From Mycolicibacterium moriokaense (GTDB lineage Bacteria > Actinomycetota > Actinomycetes > Mycobacteriales > Mycobacteriaceae), in NCBI RefSeq assembly GCF_003201655.1, contig NZ_QJJU01000011.1, forward strand, positions 1 through 64,000: a stretch of 64,000 bases of DNA, in the 5' to 3' direction. Shown here one piece after another: positions 36,742 to 46,023 of this stretch (position 1 is the stretch's first letter; every line of letters begins with the position of its first letter). Below the pieces are notes generated by a model, which did not search any database, was not told where the DNA came from, and saw only the letters and a list, made by a program, of their open reading frames with translations. Made by a program: the position numbers and the translations under genes.

Positions 36742-38544
36742 TCATGACAACATACGTACGACGAGGAAGATCCCGGCAACGCCAACAATAACTGCTAGGC
36801 TCACCGGTACAAGCACGTGCCCAATAATACCGATGAGAGCGCCCACTACGGCGAAAACGATCGCCGAGACAGTACCGTAGGTGTTTTGCCGATTGAGGCG
36901 AGCCTCCAGCTGCTGAGAGTCCTCGGACAAGCGTTGGTGCATTTCCCTGGTACGATCGTCGAAACCACGAATCTCTTGCCCGGCGCTAAATAATGTTCGC
37001 TCGCTCACGTAATTGAAGACGTTAAGGCTTAGCTGACTAAGTAACTTGCGTTGTTCGTTTACCAGCTCTTGCGTGTTTTTGATCCTCAGGTCGGGGTCGC
37101 GAAGGCGATCCCGCCAAATAGTGCCTCGAACACCGGCAAGATCATCCGAACACTGCCCCGACCTCCTGAGAAGTTCGTCGTTAAGTAGAAGGAGAGCATG
37201 GGGAACCAACAGGTACGGATCGAGTCTTACTGGCGACGTACGATCGTCCGAGTCAGACGTCAGACTGTCCGAGCCAGATTCGTGTTTGACGCCGGCATCT
37301 GTCGTGCCGGCGCTGATTTTAAGGAGCGTGCCCTTGTGGAAGCCCGTGACGCTTAACCCTTTTACATATATGCACCGGTGGTCCTCCGCGAAGCCTTCGA
37401 AGACATCGGCCAGCTCGTTGGAATCGATCCTGTCGAAGTCCAAGAGCCCCTGCACCAGGCCCCCTACGGCGACGAGCTGACGCCAACGTTTGTCCTCCAG
37501 ATCGGGGGAGCGCCACTTTTTCTCGAACGCCGACCGGTCGTCCTTGATCGACCGTAACTCGTCAAAAAACCAATGAGCCTGCTCATCGTCCCCGTCTTTC
37601 GCGTCCCCCGCCGGCGATGCGTCCGTGTCCTGAGGAACGTGCCCGCCCTGCGCAGCGTTGTCCGGCGAGAGCACTACCTCCACGGTGCCGACGCGAGTTC
37701 CAACGTACGGGTCTCTGCCAGGCATTGTCCCGCTTGGCGATGTCGAGGGTAAGGACGTCGGGACGATGGCAGCGGACCTTACCGGGTGTGTGCAAAGCTC
37801 AAACTTACCCTTGAACACCTTGTCAATTAGCCGATCCAAAGAAAGCGGGCCGACGTTTCCGATGAAGAAGTGGGGAATTTTTTCTTTGATGGTTTCGCTT
37901 TCCTCTTCTTCCGAGCCCGGATTCGGCTGGCCCTCTCCACCCTCCCACAATTTGATCAGCTTTATCAGTTCGTACTCGTCTAATCGGTACTCGGTCGGCG
38001 TGTCAGAGTCTATCAATTCGAGAAACGGGTAAAATATGAGGTGAAGAATAAACAGCGAGGCATCGGCGAACTCGGTGAACGCGACCTTTAAACGGACGGT
38101 TCGACGGGGCGGCGGCTTGGGCCTGTCGACTGGGCATACGGAAATCCAGTCCTTCTGTTCGGAGTGATACGAAGTTTCCTCTGGGAAGCCGATTTCAACG
38201 CGCACATTATCGGGCAACGTCATTGTAGCTGTGTTAAAAGGTGGGTTGTTGCGATAGGCATAAGAGAGCATGTCCCGCTCGTATGAACTTAATGCATATC
38301 TTGACTCTACGGGATCGTTGTCGGGAGCTATCTCTGGTTGAGTCTTTGCCTTTGCCTTTGCCGTTACCTCTGTCTCTTTCTTTACCGCTGCGAGGTGGAT
38401 CGCAACGGTAAAGTCCTGGATCGGTAGGACGGGGCGCTCGAATCTTTCTTCGCCTCGGTCCGGGCATGTGGCTGCCTCGTCCCGTACTAGGGATTCCCGC
38501 CGTTCGACCACATTTATCCCCTGACTAGCGCGAGCGCTTTTCAT
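36742..38544 (-). CDS. Unknown 600-aa protein with two C-terminal membrane helices
   Basis: No family recognised. The first 100 residues are charged (KKETEVTAKAKAKTQ). Residues 100-450 are mixed, with a region DASLFILHLIFYPFLELI and a disordered acidic insert (EGGEGQPNPGSEEEES). A long helical segment, probably coiled coil (NTQELVNEQRKLLSQLSLN; MHQRLSEDSQQLEARLNRQ), leads directly into two hydrophobic helices (YGTVSAIVFAVVGALIGII; VSLAVIVGVAGIFLVVRML) that end the protein. A soluble sensor plus coiled coil plus terminal 2TM module is an architecture seen in membrane-disrupting defence effectors and in CorA-like proteins. Codon use appears AT-richer than the backbone. Function is not assigned. 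Confidence 0.6.
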   Translation of the reverse strand: MKSARASQGINVVERRESLVRDEAATCPDRGEERFERPVLPIQDFTVAIHLAAVKKETEVTAKAKAKTQPEIAPDNDPVESRYALSSYERDMLSYAYRNNPPFNTATMTLPDNVRVEIGFPEETSYHSEQKDWISVCPVDRPKPPPRRTVRLKVAFTEFADASLFILHLIFYPFLELIDSDTPTEYRLDEYELIKLIKLWEGGEGQPNPGSEEEESETIKEKIPHFFIGNVGPLSLDRLIDKVFKGKFELCTHPVRSAAIVPTSLPSTSPSGTMPGRDPYVGTRVGTVEVVLSPDNAAQGGHVPQDTDASPAGDAKDGDDEQAHWFFDELRSIKDDRSAFEKKWRSPDLEDKRWRQLVAVGGLVQGLLDFDRIDSNELADVFEGFAEDHRCIYVKGLSVTGFHKGTLLKISAGTTDAGVKHESGSDSLTSDSDDRTSPVRLDPYLLVPHALLLLNDELLRRSGQCSDDLAGVRGTIWRDRLRDPDLRIKNTQELVNEQRKLLSQLSLNVFNYVSERTLFSAGQEIRGFDDRTREMHQRLSEDSQQLEARLNRQNTYGTVSAIVFAVVGALIGIIGHVLVPVSLAVIVGVAGIFLVVRMLS

Positions 38545-38604
38545 GACCCCATTAGCTGGTTGCCTGCAACAGAATCGTCTTTGAAGGTACGCCTCCAGAT
38601 CCCA

Positions 38605-38900
38605 CTAGTGGACCAGGACGTTACGGAACTGCCGGGGATCGTCCGCGGCAATGTCGTGAGGGATCAATGCCGATCGCTGGGTCAGCGGGTTCCAGTCCGT
38701 GAAATGTCCTTCGACCGGACCGAGATATGGCAGCTGAACTTCGAGGCATCGCTGGAAATCCATTTCGTCGGCCTCGACGATGCCCGAGTTCGGGTTCTCA
38801 AGTGCCCACACCATACCCGCCCGCGAGAACTGCCGAAGTGACCTGCAGGCCGAGCGTTGGCCGCCAAGACGCGCATCGAGCCTGAGTCCGTCCGAAGCGA
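38605..38900 (-). pseudogene. Remnant of homospermidine synthase (C-terminal end, frameshifted)
   Basis: The frame ending at 38605 reads MVWALENPNSGIVEADEMD, then FQRCLEVQLPYLGPVEGHF, then a terminal DPRQFRNVLVH, a clear match to the C-terminus of homospermidine synthase. Directly upstream the similarity jumps between frames: LGLQVTSAVLAG, then RVLAANA, then GLRLDAR, with four extra bases (GGGT) just before the Met. The N-terminal 400 or so residues are absent. It is a dead fragment left in the element between two large cargo genes. Confidence 0.75.
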
Positions 38901-38973
38901 AAGGACGCGCGATCACAACCGCCGACGGTGCCGCCCGGCGTCCGGCCTGCTCTATCACCTGCGGTCTGGCGGC

Positions 38974-41900
38974 TTACTTCGCTGCCGACTGGATATAGGC
39001 TGCGAACACGCGGCTCCCGGTGTCGCGGTCGAGACGCTTTAGGAGGGCCGCGACAATCCGGCTCGTGGCTTGCGGCCCGACTGAATAGAGCAGACCGCGG
39101 CACAGTATGTCGACGAGTAAGGCGATGGCGTCAGCTAAGGGATAGTACTGGTCGCGGAGGGCATCGGCTGCGGTGACGATGTGCCCGGTAACCCGCCCCC
39201 CGTCCGCAGGCACGTCGGCGTCGTCGACTGCCTCGGCGCCTACGCGGACCGCGGTGAAGAACGGGTCCGCGAACGAGATAACCCATGCCAGCAGTGCGGA
39301 CACGACCTTGGGACGAGCTGCCGGCTCGGTGGCAAGCGCCAGGCCGTTGGCGGCTAGGTGTGTCCAGATGGCGGTCGTCTCGGGGGCCATATCCTTGGGG
39401 CGCAGTCGGATCAGGGACCGGAACTGGGTAAAGGCCTCCGGGATGTCGCGCCAGGGGGCGGGCCGCGAGATGGCGATGGCGAAAGGACTGTCGACGCTCC
39501 ACCCGGCTTGGTCGGCGAGGCTATGCCAGGGCTTATCGATCGGCAGGTCGACGACCTTGCTATCCCGGAATGCTGCGATGGCGGCGGTGACGTTTGCATC
39601 AGTGTCGAGTGCGCGGATGAGGTCGAATGACCCAAAAGTGGGCACACCCATGGCGCGAGCGAATCGGCGGATGGCGACGTCGTCGGCCCAGACTGGAAGG
39701 CCAAGCTCTTGGGCGGCAGTGATCGCGCTGAGCCACCGGTCGCGGGGGGTGGTCTCGGTGACAGGTGCAATCTGCAGGCGCTGGGCGTCGGCCCAGACCT
39801 GCTCAACGGCGTCGGCATATGCATTAGCTTCTTCGGCCGACGTTTCGCTTATAACGGGGCGTTGTGCACGGATGTCCCAGCGCAGGGTTGCAGACGATTT
39901 CATCGCGAGGCTGCTGCGAGCTCGGGTGATGTCTTCGCGGAGCGAGGAGGGAAAGATGACCGCATCGAAGTTCGCGGCGAGTTTCTTGAACGTTTGACCC
40001 GTCCAGGGGGCGACAACGAGGGCGGTGATGTCGATGACCGCTCGGCCGCCAAGGGTTTTACGTGCTGTCTGCTCACCGAGTCCGGCATCGTCGTCAACGG
40101 CGATGATGTAGCCGAGGTCGCGGCGGATGAGGCTCTCGGTGGTTGTGCGGCCCGCAGCCTCGGTGAGCACCGCGAGCGGGAAGCGGCCGGCCCGCACCTC
40201 GCGGGAGAGTTCTTCGAGTGCCTGCTGGCGGGCTTCGTCGGCACGAAGGAACTCGAAGAGTGGTTCGAGGTTGTCATCTTCGATGCTGAGGCGCGTGATC
40301 GAGGCGTCCTCGCCATGCTTTTCGAAGTACTTCTCTGCGTAGTCACGGAAGTCGGCGACCTGGGCGTCGCTGAAGCTCGAGTCGGGCGCGGTGAGCACGA
40401 CCGACATGGCAGCGGCGGCGATCTGCTCATCGTGGGCCCAGTCTGCGGCGGCGCGCGTGAACATCGTGTAGAGCTTGGGATCGCTGAGGTCTGCCACGGC
40501 GGGGCCAGTACGAACGCTGGCGCGTCCACGCTGCTGGTCGATGGCGTGCCAAACGATGGTGAGGAATAGCTGTGCTCTCTCACGTTCCGTGAAGCTGAGC
40601 GCGGGCGCTTCGAGGAGCACGGTGAGTGCCTTTTCGAACTTTTCCTGGAAAAATAGTGCCTCGGCGAGCCGCCAGTGGTCGGCCTCGGGTACCGGCAGGT
40701 TGTTGTCGCGCAGCTCCTGGATGACTTGGTCGGTGCGGGTTGCGACGTCGGACCAGTTGAATTCGTTGCGGGCAATTCGCTGGAGTGCGCGCAGCGATTT
40801 CAGTCGTACCGGCTTGCCGTCATCGTGGCCCAACAGGTTGAGCGCGATCTCACGGGCGATATCAACTACCCCGTTGTCCATCGCCAGCTCGAGGGCTTCG
40901 GTCGCCAGCGGAATATCCCCACGCGACATTCCCTCCTCGAACATCAGTCGCGCGGCTTCCTCAGCCCGGTTGCTAGCGACGAGAGCATCGGCATGGGCTT
41001 CCAAGGCGAGTTCATTGCGTTCGAGGCCACGCACGCACCGCAGTGCCCCTTCGGCGTCGCCCTGACTGATAAGAACGCGCGCGCGCATCACTTCGGCGAG
41101 TTCGGGGTCAAGCTTCTTAAGGCTTTCTATATGCGTGGTGACCGTGGCTTGCTCGGTTTCGCTGAGCGAGTTGAACCTCCGCGACAGCGCCATGAGGGCC
41201 TGGAAGTCGTCGTGGTCGCCCTTCGACTCCGCAAGTGCGGTAAAAAGCGCTGTCTTGGCTTCGGAGGCCATTTGCGGGCGGCGTCCGAGGACAGCGGCAC
41301 GCATGAGTTCTGCCTCGACCTTGTTGGTGTTCTTTGCGGCGAGCTCAAGGGCGAGCTCGTCGTTGCCAGTGACCTGTGCAATGTACGCGCCGAGGCGAAC
41401 TACCTCCGGGTGCCGCGCTTCCTGCTGTGATGCGACGCCATCGGGTGCTGGCAGCAGCAGGCGAAGCGCGCCAATGAAGTCGCCCTGAATGGACCGCGCA
41501 CGCGCGGCGACAGCGAGGGCGCTCCCCGAGGGGCCCCCCCAGTCGCGCAACGTTTCCCGTACCAGCATCGCTTCGGTCTCCACATGCCTGGCGCGACGTG
41601 AGATCTCATCGTTGACGTCCGCTGCCTTGCGGGCGGTCATTGAGACCAGCACGGCGAGCGTCGTCTGAGCGAGTGTCAGGCGGGTTCCCTCGGCACTCGG
41701 GCGCAATGCGACGCCCCACTGCGCGAGCCGCATACCGTCGTCGGCCAGGTCGCGGGTCACAGGGTTGCCGCGCAAAGTACGTGCCGCGAGGCCGGACTGG
41801 ACGCCGAGACGGTCCGCTGCACCCGGCGCCAGCATGATCTGAGCGAGCTGGCGGAGCACGGTCGCGGCGACCAAATCCCGCAGCTCCGGGTCGAAGTCGA

Positions 41901-43530
41901 CGATTCGTGCGGTTTCGGCTGGTGCGCGAAGCACGCCGGTCTGGTCGGTAAGTCCGAGGGAGGCGAGCGCGGCCTCCGCATTCGCCTTCGTCTTCGATAG
42001 GTCCTTCTCCAGGACTGCACGGAAGACTTCGATGACAGGACCGAGTCGGGCGAGGACATCATCGTCGAAGTCGCCCAGGGCAGACGGATCAGGACTCTCC
42101 GCGTCATCACCATCATCGACAGCGGGGTCCTTGCCGACGCGCTCGAGCCTCGCGGCCAGCGTGAAGTATGCGCTCGCGTCCAGGTCGCCGATGGCTCTCG
42201 CGGCGTCGGCGGCGTTCTCGAAGGCACGCCACACGACCTTCGACCCGGACAACGACGCGAGCGATGCGACAAGCGCCCAGCCATCACCGGTATCGTCTTC
42301 GCGCAGCCAAACGGGAGGCCGGTGCAGGGCGCGGCTGAGCCACGTGGCGGGGGTGACGCCCGAGGCGCGCATCTCGGTGGTGGCGTCCTGCGCCGCGCTC
42401 GCGCGAATAGACGAGCGGCGCTCTAGGCGGTCCATCCAGATCTGGACCGCTCCAGGCAGTGCTACCACCGGAACGTCCGCCTGATCGCCGGAGGGATCCA
42501 GAGACGAAGGCGTGTGCCTTCCCCGCTTGAAGTCCTCGGGGTGACCGAAGGCCAGAATGTCGCATAGCAGGCCTGCAGCGTGCCTGGCAGCAATCGGCTG
42601 CTGGTCGTCGTTTCCGGTCTCGGACTTATCGCCGATGAAGTCCGAAATGCCGCGCACGGCCAGGACCGGGAGGTCGTGGATATCTGATCCGGCCGCGAGG
42701 CCGAACGACTCCATGTCCAGCGCCGCCGCGTCTTGGAACCGGTTGAGGATCTCCTGTAGCACGGGACCCTTCGGGTCAGCCTGTACAGCCTCGACCGACA
42801 CGATCGGTGCGACGAATGCATGCGGGTGCTTGACGTTGTAATGCTGACTGCGGGTCGACGAGGTCCATTCGCTGTCGGCGATACACGCGTTCACGACCGC
42901 GACGAGCGGCGCTGGCACGGTATAGGTCTTGTCGCGGCCGAGGAGCTTCGACCCGGACCCGTCAGGCACCTGCTTGCCCGCATACGGGTTGTGGATCCGG
43001 CTCGCGACCACGACGTCGAGGTGGCGCTGGTCGTCCGGCTTCAGGCCAGCGGCCGTGCCGACGAATGCGACGAGGTTCGCGTGCAGCTCTCGGGCGGCGA
43101 GTCCAACGAGCGCGGCCGACGTCGCGTTCCCCATCCCGGCGCGGGCGAGGTAAATGGTCCAGTCGATGTGGTCACCGGGCACCTCGCCACGCACCATCCA
43201 AATGTCGCCCACCCGAAAACGTTTGGTGTTCACCAGGCGGTTGCGGACCTCGGTGTGCTCGAGTTCGACCGCAGTGACCACGAGAGCTACTCGTTCCTGC
43301 GCCGACCCCTCCAGTTCTGCGAGCCCGGCCACGTCCGCGGTTGTGGTCCAGAGAGTCGCACGCCCCTCCTTTTTGGCGGCGACCAGCTCGCGCTCCTGGA
43401 GGGCCTTGAGCGCCCGGTTCGCGGTGTTGGGCGCAACACCTGCGATATCGGCCACCTGTCGGCCGCTTAACGGTTCGGCCGATCGCCGCAGCATCCGGAG
43501 GAGCTTGAGTTCGAGCGCAGTCAGTGCCAC
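38974..43530 (-). CDS. HTH - nucleoside phosphorylase-like - helical repeat - PIN-like multidomain protein
   Basis: 1518 aa. Residues 1-62: winged HTH (LSGRQVADIAGVAPNTANRALKAL). Residues 80-330: nucleoside phosphorylase/MTA-SAH nucleosidase fold, with ARAGMGNATSAA (130-140), VAFVGTAAGL, the nucleoside-binding ALDMESFGLA (270-279) and the catalytic-type Asp in VRGISDFIGDKS (near 298). Residues about 430-1100: Ala/Leu/Glu-rich helical repeats resembling TPRs. Residues about 1145-1310: PIN-like nuclease candidate with DLGYIIAVDDDAG, GRAVIDITALVV, LPVWADDVAIRRFARAMG and PTFGSFDLI. The combination suggests a conflict system in which nucleotide cleavage or sensing is coupled to RNA cleavage. All activity is inferred. 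The frame is intact and no partner gene is adjacent on this strand. Confidence 0.7.
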   Translation of the reverse strand: MALTALELKLLRMLRRSAEPLSGRQVADIAGVAPNTANRALKALQERELVAAKKEGRATLWTTTADVAGLAELEGSAQERVALVVTAVELEHTEVRNRLVNTKRFRVGDIWMVRGEVPGDHIDWTIYLARAGMGNATSAALVGLAARELHANLVAFVGTAAGLKPDDQRHLDVVVASRIHNPYAGKQVPDGSGSKLLGRDKTYTVPAPLVAVVNACIADSEWTSSTRSQHYNVKHPHAFVAPIVSVEAVQADPKGPVLQEILNRFQDAAALDMESFGLAAGSDIHDLPVLAVRGISDFIGDKSETGNDDQQPIAARHAAGLLCDILAFGHPEDFKRGRHTPSSLDPSGDQADVPVVALPGAVQIWMDRLERRSSIRASAAQDATTEMRASGVTPATWLSRALHRPPVWLREDDTGDGWALVASLASLSGSKVVWRAFENAADAARAIGDLDASAYFTLAARLERVGKDPAVDDGDDAESPDPSALGDFDDDVLARLGPVIEVFRAVLEKDLSKTKANAEAALASLGLTDQTGVLRAPAETARIVDFDPELRDLVAATVLRQLAQIMLAPGAADRLGVQSGLAARTLRGNPVTRDLADDGMRLAQWGVALRPSAEGTRLTLAQTTLAVLVSMTARKAADVNDEISRRARHVETEAMLVRETLRDWGGPSGSALAVAARARSIQGDFIGALRLLLPAPDGVASQQEARHPEVVRLGAYIAQVTGNDELALELAAKNTNKVEAELMRAAVLGRRPQMASEAKTALFTALAESKGDHDDFQALMALSRRFNSLSETEQATVTTHIESLKKLDPELAEVMRARVLISQGDAEGALRCVRGLERNELALEAHADALVASNRAEEAARLMFEEGMSRGDIPLATEALELAMDNGVVDIAREIALNLLGHDDGKPVRLKSLRALQRIARNEFNWSDVATRTDQVIQELRDNNLPVPEADHWRLAEALFFQEKFEKALTVLLEAPALSFTERERAQLFLTIVWHAIDQQRGRASVRTGPAVADLSDPKLYTMFTRAAADWAHDEQIAAAAMSVVLTAPDSSFSDAQVADFRDYAEKYFEKHGEDASITRLSIEDDNLEPLFEFLRADEARQQALEELSREVRAGRFPLAVLTEAAGRTTTESLIRRDLGYIIAVDDDAGLGEQTARKTLGGRAVIDITALVVAPWTGQTFKKLAANFDAVIFPSSLREDITRARSSLAMKSSATLRWDIRAQRPVISETSAEEANAYADAVEQVWADAQRLQIAPVTETTPRDRWLSAITAAQELGLPVWADDVAIRRFARAMGVPTFGSFDLIRALDTDANVTAAIAAFRDSKVVDLPIDKPWHSLADQAGWSVDSPFAIAISRPAPWRDIPEAFTQFRSLIRLRPKDMAPETTAIWTHLAANGLALATEPAARPKVVSALLAWVISFADPFFTAVRVGAEAVDDADVPADGGRVTGHIVTAADALRDQYYPLADAIALLVDILCRGLLYSVGPQATSRIVAALLKRLDRDTGSRVFAAYIQSAAK

Positions 43531-43718
43531 ACGTTAGAGTCTGACAGCGCGCACACTCCATGTGCAACTACAACCACAGATTGCACATGAGGTGCGCGTG
43601 GTCTGAGGTGGGGCGGTCTGTTCCGCGACCAACGGCATCGATTTCGGGGGCCTCACGGCCACCGCGTGAGCGCGCACCGGGCGGTGCGCTCCGCATCCTC
43701 AGGCAGGGCGGGTGCGCG

Positions 43719-43752
43719 TGTTGGGCGTTCGGTCAGTACCGAACACCCAACA
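43719..43752. promoter_or_regulatory. Inverted repeat 1 upstream of AbiE-like pair
   Basis: Arms TGTTGGGCGTTCGGT and ACCGAACACCCAACA (14 of 15 positions pair) around CAGT. It shares ACCGAACACC with the second inverted repeat 64 bp downstream. Candidate autoregulatory operator. Confidence 0.75.
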
Positions 43753-43786
43753 AATCGGACCAGCCAGGTATTTTATGCCGTCTGTC

Positions 43787-43812
43787 CGGTGTTCGATATT
43801 GACCGAACACCG
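43787..43812. promoter_or_regulatory. Inverted repeat 2 upstream of AbiE-like pair
   Basis: Perfect 9-bp arms CGGTGTTCG and CGAACACCG with an 8-bp spacer, ending 13 bp before the first ATG. It carries the same ACCGAACACC half-site as the upstream palindrome. Paired inverted repeats are the known arrangement for AbiEi autoregulation. Confidence 0.75.
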
Positions 43813-43825
43813 AATGTGGGGCACA

Positions 43826-44890
43826 ATGGTTGTCATGCTGGGGTCCGAAGCCGAGCTGGCGCTAGTGGACGCGTTGCAAGCCGTGGGCTTAGAGGCGCGG
43901 CTCGCCGAGTTGCCTGATAGCCATGCCGACATCGAGGTACAGACGCCTGACGGTCGAAAAATTCTCATCGAAGCCAAATATCGGACGCTCGCTTCGCCGG
44001 ATGGGCTACCGCGCCAACTCGAGCGATACGCCCACGACTTACGTCGCCTGGAAATCGTAGAAGGTGAGCCCGTGGTGGGAGTTCTTGTCGCCGACCGGGT
44101 GACCGAGGCCGCACGGGCAATCTTGCAGGACGCCGGCTGGGGTTGGCTGGATCTGCGGGGCCAGCTGCACGTCGCGGCACCAGGGACCTACATTCACGCC
44201 GATATTCAGCCGCTACGCGGGCACACGGCGTCGACCGACCCCTTCGGCGGGCGAGCAGGCCTGGAAGTATCTGTGGAGCTGCTCTTGAACCCCACTGACT
44301 CTGTCGGCGTGCGATCGCTCGCATCTCGAATTGGGAGGGCGCCAAGTACGGTTTCCGAGGTGCTAGCTCGCCTGCGCAGCGCGAGTCTCGTTGACGCGGC
44401 TCAACGTCCGATGATCCCTGATCTGTTCTGGAGTCTTGCATCAGCCTGGCGATCGACCTCCGCTGATGCAAGCTCTTTGCCTTCGATGCGGGATCGGCCG
44501 CTACTCGAGGCGCTGCGCATAAGGCTCGACGACGAAGCCGCCGCAGGTTGGGCCTTGACCGATACGACGGCGGCGGCAATTTACGGTGCGCCAATTGGTG
44601 CGCGCAAAGACCATCCTCCAGACTTCTACGTTCCAGACATGCGGACGCTCCGCCGCGCAACACAAGTTCTGGGGCCGGCTGCTGATCCGAGCGCTCGCGC
44701 AGCAACATTGCATGCCGCGCCCGTCGCCGCGGCATGCCTCGACCGCGTCCGCGGCACCAGTACTCTCGACAATCACTGGCCGCTTGCGAGGCCGCTCTTC
44801 GTGGCGTTGGACTTGGCACAGGACCCTGGCCGCGGTCGAGAAATCCTCGACCAGTGGAACCCGCCCGAACCCTGGGCACGTGTCTGGTAA
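43826..44890 (+). CDS. AbiEi-like antitoxin/regulator with N-terminal nuclease-like domain
   Basis: A 354-aa protein (ATG 43826, or 43835). Residues 1-110 resemble a PD-(D/E)xK nuclease core: ELALVDALQAVGLEARLAEL, SHADIEVQTPDG (Asp35) and ILIEAKYR (Glu49, Lys51), with a WLDLRGQLHV strand end. Residues about 148-190 form a winged helix (VGVRSLASRIGRAPSTVSEVLARL). The C-terminal part (WALTDTTAAAIYGAPIGARK) resembles the AbiEi C-terminal region. The next gene encodes a nucleotidyltransferase, so this is read as the antitoxin of an AbiE-type pair, which represses from the two upstream inverted repeats. The N-terminal nuclease-like fusion is not part of classical AbiEi. Confidence 0.65.
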   Translation: MVVMLGSEAELALVDALQAVGLEARLAELPDSHADIEVQTPDGRKILIEAKYRTLASPDGLPRQLERYAHDLRRLEIVEGEPVVGVLVADRVTEAARAILQDAGWGWLDLRGQLHVAAPGTYIHADIQPLRGHTASTDPFGGRAGLEVSVELLLNPTDSVGVRSLASRIGRAPSTVSEVLARLRSASLVDAAQRPMIPDLFWSLASAWRSTSADASSLPSMRDRPLLEALRIRLDDEAAAGWALTDTTAAAIYGAPIGARKDHPPDFYVPDMRTLRRATQVLGPAADPSARAATLHAAPVAAACLDRVRGTSTLDNHWPLARPLFVALDLAQDPGRGREILDQWNPPEPWARVW

Positions 44891-45638
44891 CCCGGCGTCT
44901 GCGCCGGTCGTCGACCTTGTTGGTACTGCGATGGAACGGCTCGTACATGCGATCCCCGTGGCGGCCGCCCTCGCATCGCGGCCGGTCGTTCTCATCGGAG
45001 GGCTTGCCGTCATATGTCAGCTCGGCAACCCATATCGGTCTACGAGCGACGTGGATACCGTCGACCGCCGGCGCAACGACGAATCGTCGCGACTCGAACT
45101 CCTGATAGGCACTGGTGCGGAGCCGAGCGGTCCCGTTGGAGCGCTCGTCAAAACGCCGGCAGGACGTGTTCAGATCGACGTCCTGGACGTCACGGACGCG
45201 GCGCTCGACCAGCCTCCCGATGACCCCACGGGCCGCCTACACGTACTCGCTCACAACTGGGCTGCCTGCACCGCATCCCCGATGACACTTCACATACATA
45301 GCCTTTCACCGGTTACAGTGCTGGTCGCCCAGCCTGGGCCACTCATCGCGATGAAACTGCAATCCATCATGGATCGAGGTGCCGAAAAAGAGGCTAGCGA
45401 CTTGTTGGACGTTGTGCGCCTGGCCCTTGATCGGAGGACGGGTGCGACAGCGCGGCAACAGCTTTCGAGTGCAGATCGACAGCTGCGAGCTGACTCGCTA
45501 CTGCATGTCAGATTGTGGTTCGTCACGAACGCAGCGCGGTCTTTGGGCCGTATTAGATCAATACCTGAAGGACGATCAACGACTCGCGATGACATCGACC
45601 TGGTCGGCGAACTTCTGATCGCTGCACTGGACACATGA
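44880..45638 (+). CDS. Nucleotidyltransferase, AbiEii-like toxin candidate
   Basis: A 252-aa protein if it starts at the GTG at 44880 (11-bp overlap with the previous gene), or 235 aa from ATG 44931. The polymerase-beta-type nucleotidyltransferase core is IGGLAVICQLGNPYRSTSDVDTV: a glycine pair followed by the R-S-T-S-D-V-D motif with two metal-binding Asp. A third acidic residue may be in VQIDVLDVTD. The later PGPLIAMKLQSIMDRGAEKEASDLLDVVRLA matches the AbiEii family (K..AI..R...KD..D). Relatives transfer nucleotides to tRNA and block growth unless the antitoxin acts. The role is inferred from fold and pairing. Confidence 0.72.
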   Translation: MSGNPASAPVVDLVGTAMERLVHAIPVAAALASRPVVLIGGLAVICQLGNPYRSTSDVDTVDRRRNDESSRLELLIGTGAEPSGPVGALVKTPAGRVQIDVLDVTDAALDQPPDDPTGRLHVLAHNWAACTASPMTLHIHSLSPVTVLVAQPGPLIAMKLQSIMDRGAEKEASDLLDVVRLALDRRTGATARQQLSSADRQLRADSLLHVRLWFVTNAARSLGRIRSIPEGRSTTRDDIDLVGELLIAALDT

Positions 45639-46023
45639 GTCGTGCATCATCCGCGCGCAATCAGCCCGGAAGTCATGCCGGTGGCCGCGGAACCGCATCG
45701 CGCAGGCGAGGCCGGCCCGCCGCGGAGGCCGCGTGTTCCGTAGCCGGATGCCGTCATAGTTCGATCATCGCTTGTTCATCGCGTATGAATGAGAATCGGT
45801 CGGATCTGCCGGGGACTCGTCGAGAACTATATTTGGTCCAAATCCCTTATGCCGCTGGGAAATAGCTGGAACTCACCGGCCGCTGCCGAGATCGATGAGA
45901 TGCGAATCCATTTCTCGCGGGTTCGAGCCCAGCCCGCCCCACTATCAGCGGCGAGGTAGTCAGAACGCTTGCCAGTGTCTCATTGAGTTGTTGGCTGCAG
46001 GAGTCGGCGTATGCGGCGGGCTC
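45639..46023. other. Gene-free stretch with tRNA 3'-end-like sequence
   Basis: No gene is supported. Around 45920-45940, CGCGGGTTCGAGCCC followed by CCCGCCCCA looks like a T-arm and acceptor 3' strand of a tRNA, but the 5' half is absent. It may be an old attachment-site scar. Confidence 0.3.
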
